Shown here piece by piece: positions 1 through 11,600 of a stretch of 64,000 bases of DNA; position 1 is the first letter of the stretch; each line of letters begins with the position of its first letter. The stretch covers positions 16,190,001 to 16,254,000 of the forward strand of contig NC_058339.1 in assembly GCF_905475395.1 (NCBI RefSeq). Reading direction: 5' to 3'. The notes beneath the pieces were generated by a model. It was not told the origin of the DNA, ran no database searches, and saw only the letters and a list, made by a program, of their open reading frames with translations. The translations under genes were made by a program, and so were the position numbers. This stretch comes from Chrysoperla carnea. Taxonomy: Eukaryota > Arthropoda > Insecta > Neuroptera > Chrysopidae.

Positions 1-173
1 AAGAATTCCTTAATTAGGAAGTTATATGGTCATAAAGACCATATTCAGAACGGCAGTAGGTATTTAAAGTGTATCGGTGGATTATTAAGTAATAAAGTAG
101 TTAAAATATTAAAAGATAAAAATAATTTTAGTTTCAACATACATAGGTAATTGAAAACATTATTATTACTTTA

Positions 174-506
174 TATACCATGTGTGTTTGTACCATCTAG
201 GCATATACATATCTGTAGTATGACAGAATACATTCGTTTAGTAATGCATCTAAGCGAGAGGTAATATATACATGTATTGAACATTAGTTGGAAGACGCTT
301 GGAGAGTGGGAGTTTTTTAGTTACAGATAACTAGTAAGTTTATCAATCCCACTCTCTGCATGCATACAACAGAAGATCTGTCGTATCGTATCTGTAGTCT
401 TACTAGGTTATATAATACCTCTCGCTTAGATGCATTACTAAACGGATGTATTCTGCCATACTACAGATATGTATATGCCTAGATGGTACAAACACACATG
501 GTATAT
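174..506. repeat. Foldback element with ~95-bp inverted arms
   Basis: The left arm (about 174-269) and right arm (about 409-506) are reverse complements with only a few mismatches. Both outer ends read TATACCATGTG and both inner ends run through GCATCTAAGCGAGAGGTA. The 139-bp spacer holds a second short inverted pair (GAGAGTGGGA near 302 and TCCCACTCTC near 347). No coding capacity is seen. It looks like a MITE or foldback transposon. A TA duplication is possible but cannot be told from the palindromic ends. Confidence 0.75.
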
Positions 507-942
507 TAGTAGAGCATGCAAAATAAAATTTTAATTTACTAATGCAATTTTATAAGAATCACAATTTATGATATCAATGTTTACCTTCCTACACGTCAAC
601 ACTAAATAATTGTCATGTGTGGACTTACTTTTTTTTCCGCCCCTCAATACGATTTCTTCTATTTGTACACTTTTTAGTTTTTTTATCGTTACTGTCTAAA
701 TTGTAATCATGTTGCAAATCAGTAAAATACCTAATTCTAAAAATAAATTTTAATCAATCAATAAGGAAAATATATATATTACATCACAAATACTCATGTA
801 ATCATTACTTATGGTTACAAAACACGACATCCTTCAATATTTGTTACGCAATCAAGATTCTCATAATGTATTTGATTTTACTGAATCTGATTTTAACAAA
901 TGGAAATTCTTATTTAGTTTAAAAAACTGAATTCAGTAACTG
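507..942. other. AT-rich spacer, nothing recognised
   Basis: There is no ORF of note, no inverted repeat and no match to the repeat families of this window. Confidence 0.5.
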
Positions 943-1290
943 TTTTTATACCATGTATATGAAATATACCAAGGTAAACTAAGTTTAGTCCCAAGTTTGT
1001 AACGCTTAAAAATATTGATGCTATGAACAAAATTTTGGTATAGGTGTTCATAAAATCAAATAATTAGTCCATTTCCGGTCGTTTGTCTGTCCGTCTGTCA
1101 TCACGATTACTCAAAAACGAAAAATGATATCAAGCTGAAATTTTTATAGCGTGCTAAGAACGTAAAAAGTGAGGTCGAGTTCGTAAATGAGCAACACAGA
1201 TCAATTGGGTCCTATATTTTTATGAGGAACATTTTTTACATTTAATCTTTTGTTCTGTCACTAACGGTTTACAAGATGGGTCCTATACAT
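943..1290 (+). repeat. R1 repeat, 5' part, internally rearranged
   Basis: It starts with the R1 5' end (TTTTTATACCATGTATATG) and runs through the shared core TTAGTCCATTTCCGGTCG and the CCGTCTGTC stretch. From about 1217 to 1277 the sequence matches R1 in the opposite orientation, and this piece sits between two copies of GGGTCCTATA (1207-1216 and 1278-1287). The 3' third of R1 is missing. Confidence 0.8.
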
Positions 1291-1764
1291 TAGTTCTTAG
1301 ATACTGCAAAATGTATCTAGGTACAATATCTACATCTAAATAGATACAAATACCTGGAACAACAATCAATCTACGTTAGAAATTATTACAAACAAAATTT
1401 CCCAAAACCGATAATTTTCTAAGAATCGTTTTATGCAAGCATGTTTTTTGCTTTTACTTTTAAAAAAGTCTTAAATTAAGTGAGGCATCTTTTTATTTGT
1501 TTCAATAACACTTCAATTTCAATTTCAAAGAAGATTCATTTTGTAATACCCGTTGCAGGGATTATTAATCACATTCAATAATTATGAGTAATTTTGTCTG
1601 TCATATAATACATATAAATTGTTAATTTTGCTTATTGAAAATTATTTAATTTACTTTATGAAATAAAAGACCAGTAGCTAATCGTACATTAACGTTCAGT
1701 GTAGTAGCGGGTGTGAAAATTTTATTATTATAAATAAAATAATTACAGATTACTACTGACTAAT
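1291..1764. other. AT-rich spacer, nothing recognised
   Basis: No supported gene, RNA or repeat was found here. Confidence 0.5.
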
Positions 1765-2360
1765 TATGACTCAAAAACTATTCGACCAGTCAACTAACAC
1801 ACCCGATTTTTGTACTTTTTGGGTTCAATAAAATCGAAAAAATCAAAAAAATTTTTTTGCACCCGAATTTGGTAAAACTCAGTTTATAGGGTAAGTTTGA
1901 CCCAAAAAATTCAAAATTCGTTTAAAGATTGGGCGAATAGTTTTCGAGATAACGACAAAAAAATTTCCTAAATATCATTTTTCTCAAAAACTATTCGTCT
2001 AATCGTTAAATGCACCCGCTTTTTGTACTTTTTGGGTCAAAATTACCTTATATACTGAGTTTTATCGCAATTGGAGATACCAAAAATTTTTCGATTTTTT
2101 GCAATTTTTTTAAGGGGGGGCCCCTTCAAAAAAATCGAGAAAAACTAAAAAAAAAATTTTGTTTCGAAATTGATGAAACTCGGTGGATGGGGTAATTTTG
2201 ATCCAAAAAGTATCAAAATCTGGTTAATTTAATGATTGGATGCAGAGTTTCTTTGATATCGCAATATTTTGATCGATTTTAGACCGTATCTCAATAACTA
2301 TTCGACCAGTCAACAAAATGCACCCGATTTTTGTACTTTTTGGATCAAGGTTGACTGAAT
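1765..2360 (+). repeat. R2 satellite-like repeat, about two units
   Basis: The landmark TTTTGTACTTTTTGG recurs near 1810, 2022 and 2331, the last two 309 bp apart. Each is preceded by an AACTATTCG motif and a CACCCG motif. The same unit is found at 10020, 26785, 36525 and 42415. A 61-residue ORF in the unit recurs in other copies only because the DNA repeats, and it is not a credible gene. Confidence 0.75.
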
Positions 2361-2833
2361 ACAACCGTATACTATATAAATTGATAAAACTAGCTGCCGA
2401 TCTAAAATAAATTTAAAATCAAATTGTTATATATTATTTTAATCATACACATAAATTTAAAGCCAATAAATGTTTTGTAGCATTAACCTTAGATCCTATA
2501 ACAATATTTTACTATCGTCATGAGGAATATCTAGCCTACTTGGGAATCATTTATTTAATCATTTTCCATTATAGAAGAGTCAACAAACCCTCATTCAACA
2601 TCCTTGTTTTATAAATATATCATTTAATATTAAATTTAGGCAATTAACATAGCATGTAAGTAAAATATTAATCATCTTCTAATACATATTTCTCATAAAG
2701 GTTTGCTACAGTTTTAGCAATAACTTGTTCAAACGTGCATATTCTATTAAGAAGTCCATCTACATTATAGCTCGAATATATTTTACAAAACGTCAAATCT
2801 TATAGGTATAGACTGAAAAAAAATTAAAATAAT
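2361..2833. other. AT-rich spacer, nothing recognised
   Basis: No supported gene or repeat. Confidence 0.5.
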
Positions 2834-3330
2834 AACAAGTGAAAACAAACAATTGATTGAGTTAATTGTTGAAATACTATGCATATTCAGTGTTGATTTC
2901 TTTATCACATTACACATACAAACATGTGACACATACATAACTGATAATCAAGTATAGTACATATTATAAAATTTCCGCCTAATTGGCGCCCTCACGGGTA
3001 AACAGTGATATTTACGAAAAAATGTTTCAAACAAAAGTTGTTTAATTTTTGATAAGGAACATTTGTTACGTTTAAACTTTTGTTCTATCTCTAACGGTTT
3101 ACAAGATGGGTCCTACGGACCCAAGACCCAATTGACCTATGATGCTCATTTACGAACTTGAGTTATTGAGTTATCGTGTCCACAGACGGACGGACAACCG
3201 GAAATGGACTAATTAGGTGATTTTATGAACACCTATGACAAAATTTTTTTCCTAGCATCATTATTTTTAAGCGTTACAAACTTGGGACTAAACTTAATAT
3301 ACTATGTATGTTTCATATATACATGGTATA
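2834..3330 (-). repeat. R1 repeat, nearly full length
   Basis: Read on the minus strand it runs from ATACCATGTATATATG to TTTCACTTGTT. It includes the ATTTCCGGTTGTCCGTCCGTC core and, near the 3' end, the imperfect palindrome CAATTAACTCAATCAATTG. The right flank is TAACAAC and the left flank TAACAAG, so a short target duplication is possible but cannot be separated from the element end. Confidence 0.8.
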
Positions 3331-4400
3331 ACAACCTCATCTCGAAGTTTGCCGTTTTATATTGAAATAAAGTAAAAATATTTTTAAACAATTGCCTACC
3401 GATTGGAACAAGTACAGCTTAATATTTGAATTTACAATAGAATGAGATTGAATTTAAAATATGAATTCATTGATACAAAATCACTGAAGTTAAATAAACA
3501 AAATCATTACTTCTATGAAAGAGATTGATTTTAGTTTAAAGTCATGCATTTTATTGATGGAAAATAAAGTTGTACTTAATTGGAATATATAATCGTTTAA
3601 ATAAAGGTAATCGATGAATTAAAACAAAAATTCTTTGCGTTTGCTTTAAATAGAGGATTTAGTTATTATGATCGCATATCCATCATGTCTAGTCGATATG
3701 TGATTGAGCCAACTACATGAAGATTGTTGTTAATAACTCACAGAAAGTTTGAAATAAACTTATTGATCATTTTTAAACATTTAAATCCCATTCGAAAAAT
3801 CTAATTTTTCTTAAATAAACCTATTAGCAGGTATAAACTTTTTATTTTATTTACCTGCTCATGTAGTTGTGACAATCACATGCAAAACACCACACAAAAT
3901 ACATTAACCAAAATATAATTTGATAAAATTATTTGTATATTGTATTTTTAAAGACGTCTATCGACGTTATTAGGTTGTAACGACATTACAATTGAAGGTT
4001 ATGTTCTGTTTACAAGGTCAACAGATGAACAGACTTTTTAGAAACATCTCTAGGCGTTTGACCGCTCAACATGTTAAGACACAACTGACGTAGGTACTTA
4101 CTTATACAAAAGTGTTCTTTTTATCCTATAAAAAGATTCTTTAACCGTTACTACCAAATTTCAAATAAGTAACCGGTATGCTAAATGATTAAACTATATC
4201 TACACAATTCATGTATGGAAAACAAGTTTTATATAAATTTGACAACTAATTGTAAACTAGCTAAAAGTATAACTTTGTAATGGTTCGCGAATGGTATCAT
4301 ATAAAATAGATATTTCTAAAATAAAATTATACTTCAATTATTGACAAATATTTTTTATTTAATTGTTCCTCATTAAACGTTTTCTTTAAAACATTAGGTT
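3331..4400. other. AT-rich spacer, nothing recognised
   Basis: About 1 kb without a supported ORF, repeat landmark or hairpin. Confidence 0.5.
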
Positions 4401-4712
4401 TTAAACCAGGATGTTATTATCCGCTGTGAAAATATTCAATTCATTTTTTATTTTAAATTTATGAGAAATACAACAAAGCCCATCTTTATTAATATGTAAA
4501 TCAAACCAATGACGATGACATACATTACAAACTTCAAAATTAAAATTCTTTTGAGCAATCTCAAAATTTTCTGCATACATTTTAAAATTAATATCATCTC
4601 GATAAAGATATAATTCTTTTTGATCTTGTTTTCGTCGTTTCCGATGATCACGCATTAATGATCGATTACGATCACGCTCTTTACGACCTGCCAACGTACG
4701 ACGTCGTGGCAT
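4401..4712 (-). CDS. Small ORF, possible Helitron-type N-terminal fragment
   Basis: This is an ATG-to-stop ORF of 103 residues. It opens with a very basic stretch (MPRRRTLAGRKERDRNRSL) followed by RDHRKRRKQ, then has a cysteine motif CNVCHRHWF at about residues 61-69 and a later CC-x2-H. A basic leader followed by a CxxC..W finger is seen in the N-terminal part of many arthropod Helitron proteins, and this is the best guess. No helicase or Rep motif follows, so if the guess is right it is a 5' fragment cut off after the finger. Codon use is AT-rich like the surroundings. It could instead be an unrelated small zinc-finger ORF or chance. Confidence 0.35.
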   Translation of the reverse strand: MPRRRTLAGRKERDRNRSLMRDHRKRRKQDQKELYLYRDDINFKMYAENFEIAQKNFNFEVCNVCHRHWFDLHINKDGLCCISHKFKIKNELNIFTADNNILV

Positions 4713-6039
4713 TTTATTTTCAAAATTACAATTAATTAATAAATAACTTTAAAATTATAATTACTATAATTAAAAATTTTTCATTACTTGTATTAATATC
4801 ACCTAATTTTTTAAGTTATTCTACTGTAGAACTACAAAAATTTGTTTATGTTATGTTATCACGTTTTTTGTATTTTTCATTATGACTTTTTTTTAAACTT
4901 GAAAGAATCTACAGATGGCCACTCAATTAAAATTAATATTAAATGTAGCCAATTATATATTAGTATTAGATGTAGCTCACAGATGGTGCCACTGTCTCTG
5001 CATATATATAGATTGTATACATACATGTAATAAATAAAAATACTGTTGTTTTTTATTATTTATTATTTATATAATTTTTTCTAAAAATAATTATTGATAA
5101 CACATCTAGACATAAATATGGAACTACAACATTTCATTTCATGTTTAAATCTTTTGTATTTTATTTGTTAAGTTTACCATCAAAAAGTTACATTTTAATG
5201 TAGTAGATGCGCGCTTCGCTCGCCTGACAAATAGTGGACTTGTCTCACTTTGAAAAATATTTACTGTTTTTCTGTAAAAATGTAACAATTACTTTTAATT
5301 AAACATAATATTGTTTTTTAGGATTGATAAAACAAATAGATACAATTAATATCAAAAAATATATGTATGATTCATATATTGTAATATGGGTCTTCTTTAT
5401 TGTTTATCGTAACTAATTTGGTAGACCATGACTGTCTCTGCCATGTTGAAGTTGAACGACCTTTCTGTTCCACACTAAAATCGTGTTTACAACATATTGA
5501 ATATAAATATACACTTTTGTACAAAGCCAATCATATTTTATATGTCTGTATTGAAAAAAAAAATCTAAGTAAAATAATTTAGAATTTATTGATATTTTTA
5601 GACTGCAAATAGACGTAATAGTTTTTTCGTTTATGCTCGGCGGCTCTTCAGGTACAGAGAGCGATTAGTTCATCTGAAATGAAATTCAAGGTCGTCTGAA
5701 CGAAATTCAAGAAAAGCAATTGTATTCAGTAGGAAATCCTACTTGTAAGAATGATAAAAGAAAACAAAAAATTCTTGAATTATTGATAATATAATATTGT
5801 ATATATGTTATTTGTGCTTACTGAGTCATACAAATAAATGGCCCATACACACTAGTACATCGAATGTTTTATGCTTAAAATGTTCGCGGAAGAATACATT
5901 TGATTGATATTCACTTCAGTCCATTAAAACCAGTACGTGCTTTTATTTAGAAAAAAAATGTAGGTTAATTGAATGTTTTCAATAAAAAAATAAAAGGATA
6001 GCATTAAGCCATTTGGGTGTTAAGAAATATTATGTCTTT
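4713..6039. other. AT-rich spacer with one GC-rich patch
   Basis: No supported gene. At 5204-5229 lies the GC-rich string GATGCGCGCTTCGCTCGCCT, which can form a short stem and stands out from its surroundings. Such patches often mark transposon ends, but I see no partner end. Confidence 0.4.
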
Positions 6040-6310
6040 TTAGGGTTCTGTACCCGAAGGGTAATCAACAGGAAACCTATTACTACTACTACCCGCTGAC
6101 TCTCTGTGAGCGGGCTGTATTCCATATACTACAATAGTTGCTGCCATTTTATTATCAGAATTATTACATAACAATCAATAATACAAATATTGCCGCTATA
6201 ACAACAAATAATAAAAAACGGTCAAGTGCGAGTTCAGTAGAAAGTCCCAAAGTTCCGTAGTTTAAGTAGGATTTCGTACACGACTTTTATGCATTTCGGC
6301 GCTGTTTGTA
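6040..6310. repeat. Dispersed insect repeat (GGGTTCTGTACCC type)
   Basis: The segment contains AGGGTTCTGTACCC, later TTGCCGCTATAACAACAAAT, and CGGTCAAGTGCGAGTTC. These three landmarks, in this order, belong to a dispersed repeat that I recall as common in insect genomes. It is non-coding and degenerate here. A second GGGTTCCGTACCC piece is at 41700. Confidence 0.55.
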
Positions 6311-6427
6311 TACACGTATTTTGAGACACTTAAGAAAGATTTCAGAGAAATAAAATCAGAATTAGTTTTGTAATTAAACGTGGTTTTAAAAAAATTCATT
6401 TACTTGAAAAACAAGGTTTTTATTGAA

Positions 6428-6735
6428 TAACTAGCTGTGAACTATCCACTTTGCTGGGCAACTTCAATATCCTTCAATTATTGTGTTATAGCCTTCACTT
6501 CATATGCCGTCACTTATCCTCCTTTTTGTTCACAATTTCATTTAACCTCTAAAATTATATAAGTGTTTCTTTACTATATTATTAATGCATTATACATAAA
6601 AACATTCCTCTTGAATCACTCTATTTAAAAAAAAAATCGCATCAAAATCCATTGCGTAGTTTTAAAGATCTAAACGGGCATAGGTTCAGACAGCGGGAAG
6701 CGGCTTTGTTTTATACTATATATTGATAATAGATA
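6428..6735 (+). mobile_element. LINE 3' end, probably RTE-like
   Basis: It starts with an ACTAGCTG..CTTTGCTGGGCAAC motif and ends with ATCGCATCAAAATCCATTG, CGTAGTTTTAAAGATCTAAA and a tail in which CAGCGGGAAGCGGCTTTGTT is followed by TTATACTATA. I recall this order from the 3' untranslated region of RTE-like LINEs in several insect orders. No reverse transcriptase reading frame is present. Related ACTAG..CCGC starts occur near 23715 and 36408. Confidence 0.5.
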
Positions 6736-7557
6736 TCGTTAACAACAATTTGAATTATAAATAAATGCTCTACAATGCATGTTGGTATGTATGAAGCCTA
6801 ACAATAATAAAATGTAATTCATGTTGATAAGAAAAAGAAACATAAATATTATTGTTATGAAAACGACATTGTATTGTAATGTTTATCAATTAAACATGTC
6901 TTTATTATAAGCAACTAGTGAATTCGTTAATTCTTCATTAACAAAATTTACAATAACGACAAATAACAATTCGTTGATATTTGTTCTATATGGAAATTAT
7001 TGGCTACTCTCAACGTTATTTATTTATTCTAATTAATCTTTCAGGTTTATCTATTATATGTTGACATTTATTTTGACTTTGACCTTGACTTTCAAGGTTG
7101 TACAAAAATTTACCACAAAAGTGTAATTGTTATCCAAACACATATTTACTATTCACTCCGCAGTGGCCTATCGAATAATTATGTCTTACGATGAATTATT
7201 ACTCAGCAATCCTTATGAAATAACAAAATAGCTCACGGCCCAACAATGAACCTGCCTGTACCATTAATAAAGATTTTATCACACCTTGTTTTTTAATATA
7301 TCAACAATGTACTTACTTTTACAAATAATTTTTTGTAAAAGTTCGGCAATATTTTATTTAACTTGGCATACTTTTCCATACACATTTAAGCGCATATTGT
7401 GTAGTTTGTATCGCATGTTTAGGCAATCTTCCAAAATTTATAATATGCATTTATTGTCTTTATACGTAGAATGCATATATATATACATGTAATGAGTGTT
7501 CGGGAAAACAAATGTATTTTAGATATAACAACTCTTCGAATGAAATTGATTCCTATA
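6736..7557. other. AT-rich spacer, nothing recognised
   Basis: Only short chance ORFs and no repeat landmark. Confidence 0.5.
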
Positions 7558-7710
7558 TAAGTAAAATTTAGAGAGTGTGATAAAAAAAAACTATCTAAAA
7601 TATTTAGACAATCTCGTAGTTTAATAATTTATAATAATACCATAAAAATATAAGGTTGTCGATGATATAAAAACAAAATTTTAATTTAATTATGAGTTCA
7701 TCGAAGATCC
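7558..7710 (+). repeat. Dispersed repeat, inverted partner at 27262-27420
   Basis: The stretch includes GAGAGTGTGATAAAAA and AATACCATAAAAATATAAGG, then TTGTCGATGATATAAAAACA and GAGTTCATCGAAGA. It is the reverse complement of the segment at 27262-27420 in bdl intron 1, with few differences. It is non-coding and its family is unknown. Confidence 0.7.
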
Positions 7711-8639
7711 ATCATTTGATGAACAGAGACGACTATAGTAAGAGTATTGATGATTAAAGAGCGATATCTATTTTATCAAATTTATAAGCAGCACTGGCAC
7801 ACAATATATTATATATTTTTATAGTTGCGTGGTATTGTAAAGCTAAAAATAACTCATTACTTGACTACAAAGCATGTATTTGGTTTATATGTATGTACCG
7901 TGCAATAAACCAAAAGTTTTACAATCACCTTAAGTATACACTTAAAAGGATTTTTTAATGTACTACTATTCCGTTTCTATGAAAAATACTTCGATAATTA
8001 GGAATAAATTGGTGACTTACATATAATCGACTGAACTTACGTCAAATAATCATTAGACAAAGCTTTCGAATATGAACACTACATGAAATCTGTTTGAAGA
8101 GTTACAATAGATACAAAATCATTTACAATCAAGTACATTGTAAATATCATAAAGATAAGTTTTTATGAGCTTCTGTTTTTAATTTCAATGAATCCCACAT
8201 TACCTATTTCCAGTATTTATTCGGACATTCTGTAGTAAAAAAATATATTTAATTTTCATGAAAATCTTGATAAATTTTTATATATTTTTGCAACGACTTC
8301 TTCAATTGAATTGTCGATATTATCAATAAAATCATTTATTATATTTTTGCTAATTTCAATGAAACTTACAATCTTCATATAAAATCGAAATATGCCAATT
8401 CCACAGAGCCTATTTGTTTATTTATTTTGTTTCGAATATTCTAAGGTTAAGTAAATATATTCTTATTTTTATGTTATTTATGTGTTTTATATAAACACAC
8501 GACCGTATAACTAAGACAATTTATGGGAGATTGAGTCTATCGAAAAAATGAAGTATTAAGCCCGTAACCATTTTGAAGGTCGTAGCCTATTTTCTCCAAA
8601 GCATTTTTATTCATCCTATGGAAGTAAAAAGCTGTGCTT
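7711..8639. other. AT-rich spacer, nothing recognised
   Basis: No supported gene or repeat. Confidence 0.5.
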
Positions 8640-8960
8640 TTTTAAATCCGTTTGAAGAACCAAAACAATATTGGAAAGTTTTGTACGTTTTTATGAGTGT
8701 ACTTTAAAGTGTAATGATATCTCAGTGAAAACTTATTCAATTTAATCGAAATAAGCGCCATTTAAATCATTGCACTTTTTTGCCAAAGTAACACAAGTCG
8801 ACATAAAAATTGGGTGCTCGGGAGACAATGACGTCGATATAGGTCGTTTTTGGAGAAGGTAGTCGGCTTGACGTTCAATTCATTTAATTTTCGGGCGGTG
8901 ATTTGTGAAACGTGGGGGGGGATGCGAGCGTTGTCGTGGAGCCGGATGGACACTATTGGC
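8640..8960 (-). mobile_element. Decayed mariner transposase fragment
   Basis: On the minus strand, 8953-8762 encodes SIRLHDNARIPPHVSQITAR followed by KLNELN. The HDNARPHV..T..KLNEL pattern is the diagnostic block around the second catalytic aspartate of mariner-type DDD transposases. An extra residue sits inside HDNAR-PHV. After KLNELN the frame no longer matches, and a shifted frame reads FYVDLCYFGKKVQ up to a stop, so there is at least one frameshift. The N-terminal two thirds and the final aspartate region are missing or unrecognisable. It is a dead copy. The segment down to about 8640 may be its 3' terminal sequence. Confidence 0.75.
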
Positions 8961-9436
8961 TAATGCCTGACTCAATTTTCGGTACATTTCGTCAACTTTT
9001 TTTTATCCTTTTTAATATATGTTTACAGCAAATAAAAAATCTATATTAAGGCATATAAATACATCTTCGTAGATTACGAGTTACTGTCGGGAACCAGAAT
9101 TACATCTATCCACGCCTCCAAAAAACTGTAACTGTATAAGAAAGCGTACTAACAATTATCCGAATAGTGATCCTATAAGAGTAACATGAAGAAACACTTT
9201 TCGAAATTTTGGATGTAATCCAAAATTTGGAGAAAACCACAAGAGAAGAAGAATAATCCATTATTTAATACTTTCGTGGCATATACTATTTGATATAACG
9301 AACTAAAATTGAAGAGCACACGATTTCATATTATTTACCTCATGACCTAAATAAAGAACAGTAAGTGTAGTCACCATAAACAAAATATCTGAATCAAAGG
9401 AAAAGCATATGTTATAGCTAATAATTCTACAAATAT
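8961..9436. other. Spacer, nothing recognised
   Basis: No supported gene or repeat. Confidence 0.45.
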
Positions 9437-10003
9437 TTGATAATCAACGAACTTTACGTTATAGAGTACCGGATGTGTATCGTTTCCATACCATGTATGT
9501 ACAAAGAGTTCGCAGAACATCAAACGGTCGTATTACCCCGATGGAGAGAAGAACGTACTTGTTTTACTACAAGACAGATATGGTCTGAGTACAATCGCAG
9601 GCGTTCCGATGTTCTCATATCACTTCCAACGGCCTCTGTTCGCAAAGTTGTTGCGGCTATCACAGGACACTGGCTGGGCGGCAAGCATGCTGAACGCCTA
9701 GGCCTGGCAGTGTATCACCACTACTGCAGGAGCTGCCACAGTGGTGACGAGGAGGAGACAATGTCTCATCTTCTCTGTCACTGCCCAGCTCTTGTCATGA
9801 GGAGATGGACTTATTTGAGCCAGCCTCTCTTTGACGACCTCTCCGACCTAAAGTCAGTCGACGTCAAAGCCCTCCTGCTGTTCTTAAACAGCTCCAAATA
9901 GTTCATGGAGTAGTGGCCGGGAATGAGCCAACCCATTTACGGTATCACAACGGACCCTATGGTCTAAGTGTGTCCCACCCCAGGACAGCCACTCTAACCT
10001 AAC
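9437..10003 (+). mobile_element. LINE retrotransposon 3' end (zinc-knuckle C-terminus)
   Basis: The ORF to 9901 ends a LINE polyprotein. Its last 100 residues contain AAITGHWLGGKHAERLGL and the finger CRSCHSGDEEETMSHLLCHC followed by PAL. This is the C-x2-C-x12-H-x4-C knuckle found after the RNase H region of jockey/I/R1-type non-LTR elements. The first 25 or so residues of the ORF look unrelated, so the element is 5'-truncated near 9505, as is usual for LINEs. The region is richer in G+C than its surroundings. The 3' untranslated part to about 10003 is shared, in opposite orientation, with the copy at 50657-50957, which shows they are one family. No intact reverse transcriptase is present. 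Confidence 0.8.
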
Positions 10004-10019
10004 ATATTACCCCGTTGAA

Positions 10020-10440
10020 AAAGTAGACTATTTTTTTCCTTTTCCATTCGAAGATTGGACGTATAGCTTTTGAGGAATCACCTAAAATCGCCTCAACATA
10101 AGCGATATCTCGGAAATCATTTGCCAAATCGTTTAATACACCACAATTTTGATTTTTTGGGGTCAAAATAATCTTATATATGGAGTTTTATCGAAATCAG
10201 AAACCCAACATTTTTCTCGATTTTTTGCAATTTTTTTCAAGGGCCCTTTGAAAAAATCGAACATTTATTATTTCTTAGAAATTTTATAAAACTTATTTTA
10301 TGAGATAGGTATATTTGATAAAAAAATTTCAAAAATCGAATCCATTCGACGATTGAACGTATACCTTTTGAGGAATCATCTGAAATCGCCTCGATATAAA
10401 CAATATCTCGGAGAAATCGAATCGTTTTGACGAACATTTT
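10020..10440 (+). repeat. R2 satellite-like repeat, diverged
   Basis: Two units about 297 bp apart begin at TCCATTCGAAGATTGG (10045) and TCCATTCGACGATTGA (10342). Between them are the R2 landmarks TTTTTTGGGGTCAAAATAAT and TTTATCGAAATCAG. It is more diverged than the other R2 loci. Confidence 0.6.
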
Positions 10441-11600
10441 GAGTGATACAGTTCTTCTTTACGACTTCAATCACACTACTTCACAAACACATTGTGTAAA
10501 TAATAGAGAATTCTAATGGAATTTTTTTTTTTTTTTTACGGAATTCCGTTTCTGATTTATTCATAATAAACAATCATATACTGTGACTTATATTTTATGA
10601 TAAAGATTATAAAAAGAGAATTATTTATTCAATACCTATATCGTGCAAAATGTAAAATATTTTAACAAAACATTATTTATGAATATATTTTAATAAATAT
10701 ATCAAAATTACATAATTTCATGTTAAACAACAATCATCAAATTTTATTCATTTCCATTAGTTCTTGTAATCTTTTTATTGTAAAACTCCACGGATGGAGT
10801 ATGAAAAGCTGTAAGTTAGAGGTTAGATTATCTAACTGTGGAAGCTGTAATTACATTATAAATTAAATTTTAAATACTTTTGATTATTCTCATGATCATC
10901 AGAATCATTAACTATGTATATACAGGGTATCCAATGTCTCGATGCGTATATCTTAAGAGCGTGTTCTACGGACAATTTAAAGTCGAAAAATATACTTTTT
11001 CCAAAATCCAAAGGAATTATGTGCACTATTAAATTTAACCAATAAAGTAACGGTATTGTTGAGTAAACAGAAATCTTTGCTCTGCTGAGACGTGTCCAAA
11101 TTTTTAACACGAAAAATTACAATGATGCAACTTATTAGCATTTTCTCAGGCAGTTAGGTCGCACATCAGGCCCTTGAGACTATAGAATCAGAGAAAGGAT
11201 TGTCTAAGAAATCTGCGAGGAATTGAATCGCTTGACAAGGAACAGCACAATTAGATTAATGTGATTACTGAGCCACAAGAAGAGAACGGGGCAATAGACT
11301 CGCTGACACGAAAGGGCTTGTTCTTAACGTCCCTTTTACCTGGCCATGCACAATTGCTGTAACAAGAGGTTCCGTAATTTACAGAATCAAAGAATTGTTA
11401 CGACAAACTCACCTTGGTTACTGACATTTTGTGCACGACATGCGACTGTTTTAGTTATGCATAACAAGAGTTACTAACATAATTTGAGATCTCAGGCGAT
11501 CCAACTTATAGGGCTTGCATGAAGGACGGTGAAACTTCTAAGTATGTTAGTTACACTTGCAACGTTTGAGTCTCAAACTTTCGATCCATCAGTCTGGAAG
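10441..11600. other. Spacer with a poly-T run, no gene recognised
   Basis: There is a run of 14-15 T near 10524. The stretch 10915-11110 begins ATACAGGGTATCCAATGTCT, which resembles the CAGGGTGTCC starts of dispersed insect repeats, but no copy elsewhere in the window confirms this. Confidence 0.4.

Noticed and set aside
2010..2195. A short peptide (FVLFGSKLPYILSFI) that recurs in ORFs at 2010, 26956 and 42722, looking like a conserved small protein.
   Set aside because: All three lie in the R2 repeat at the same place in the unit. The similarity is at DNA level, frames break at different points, and other R2 copies lack the ORF.
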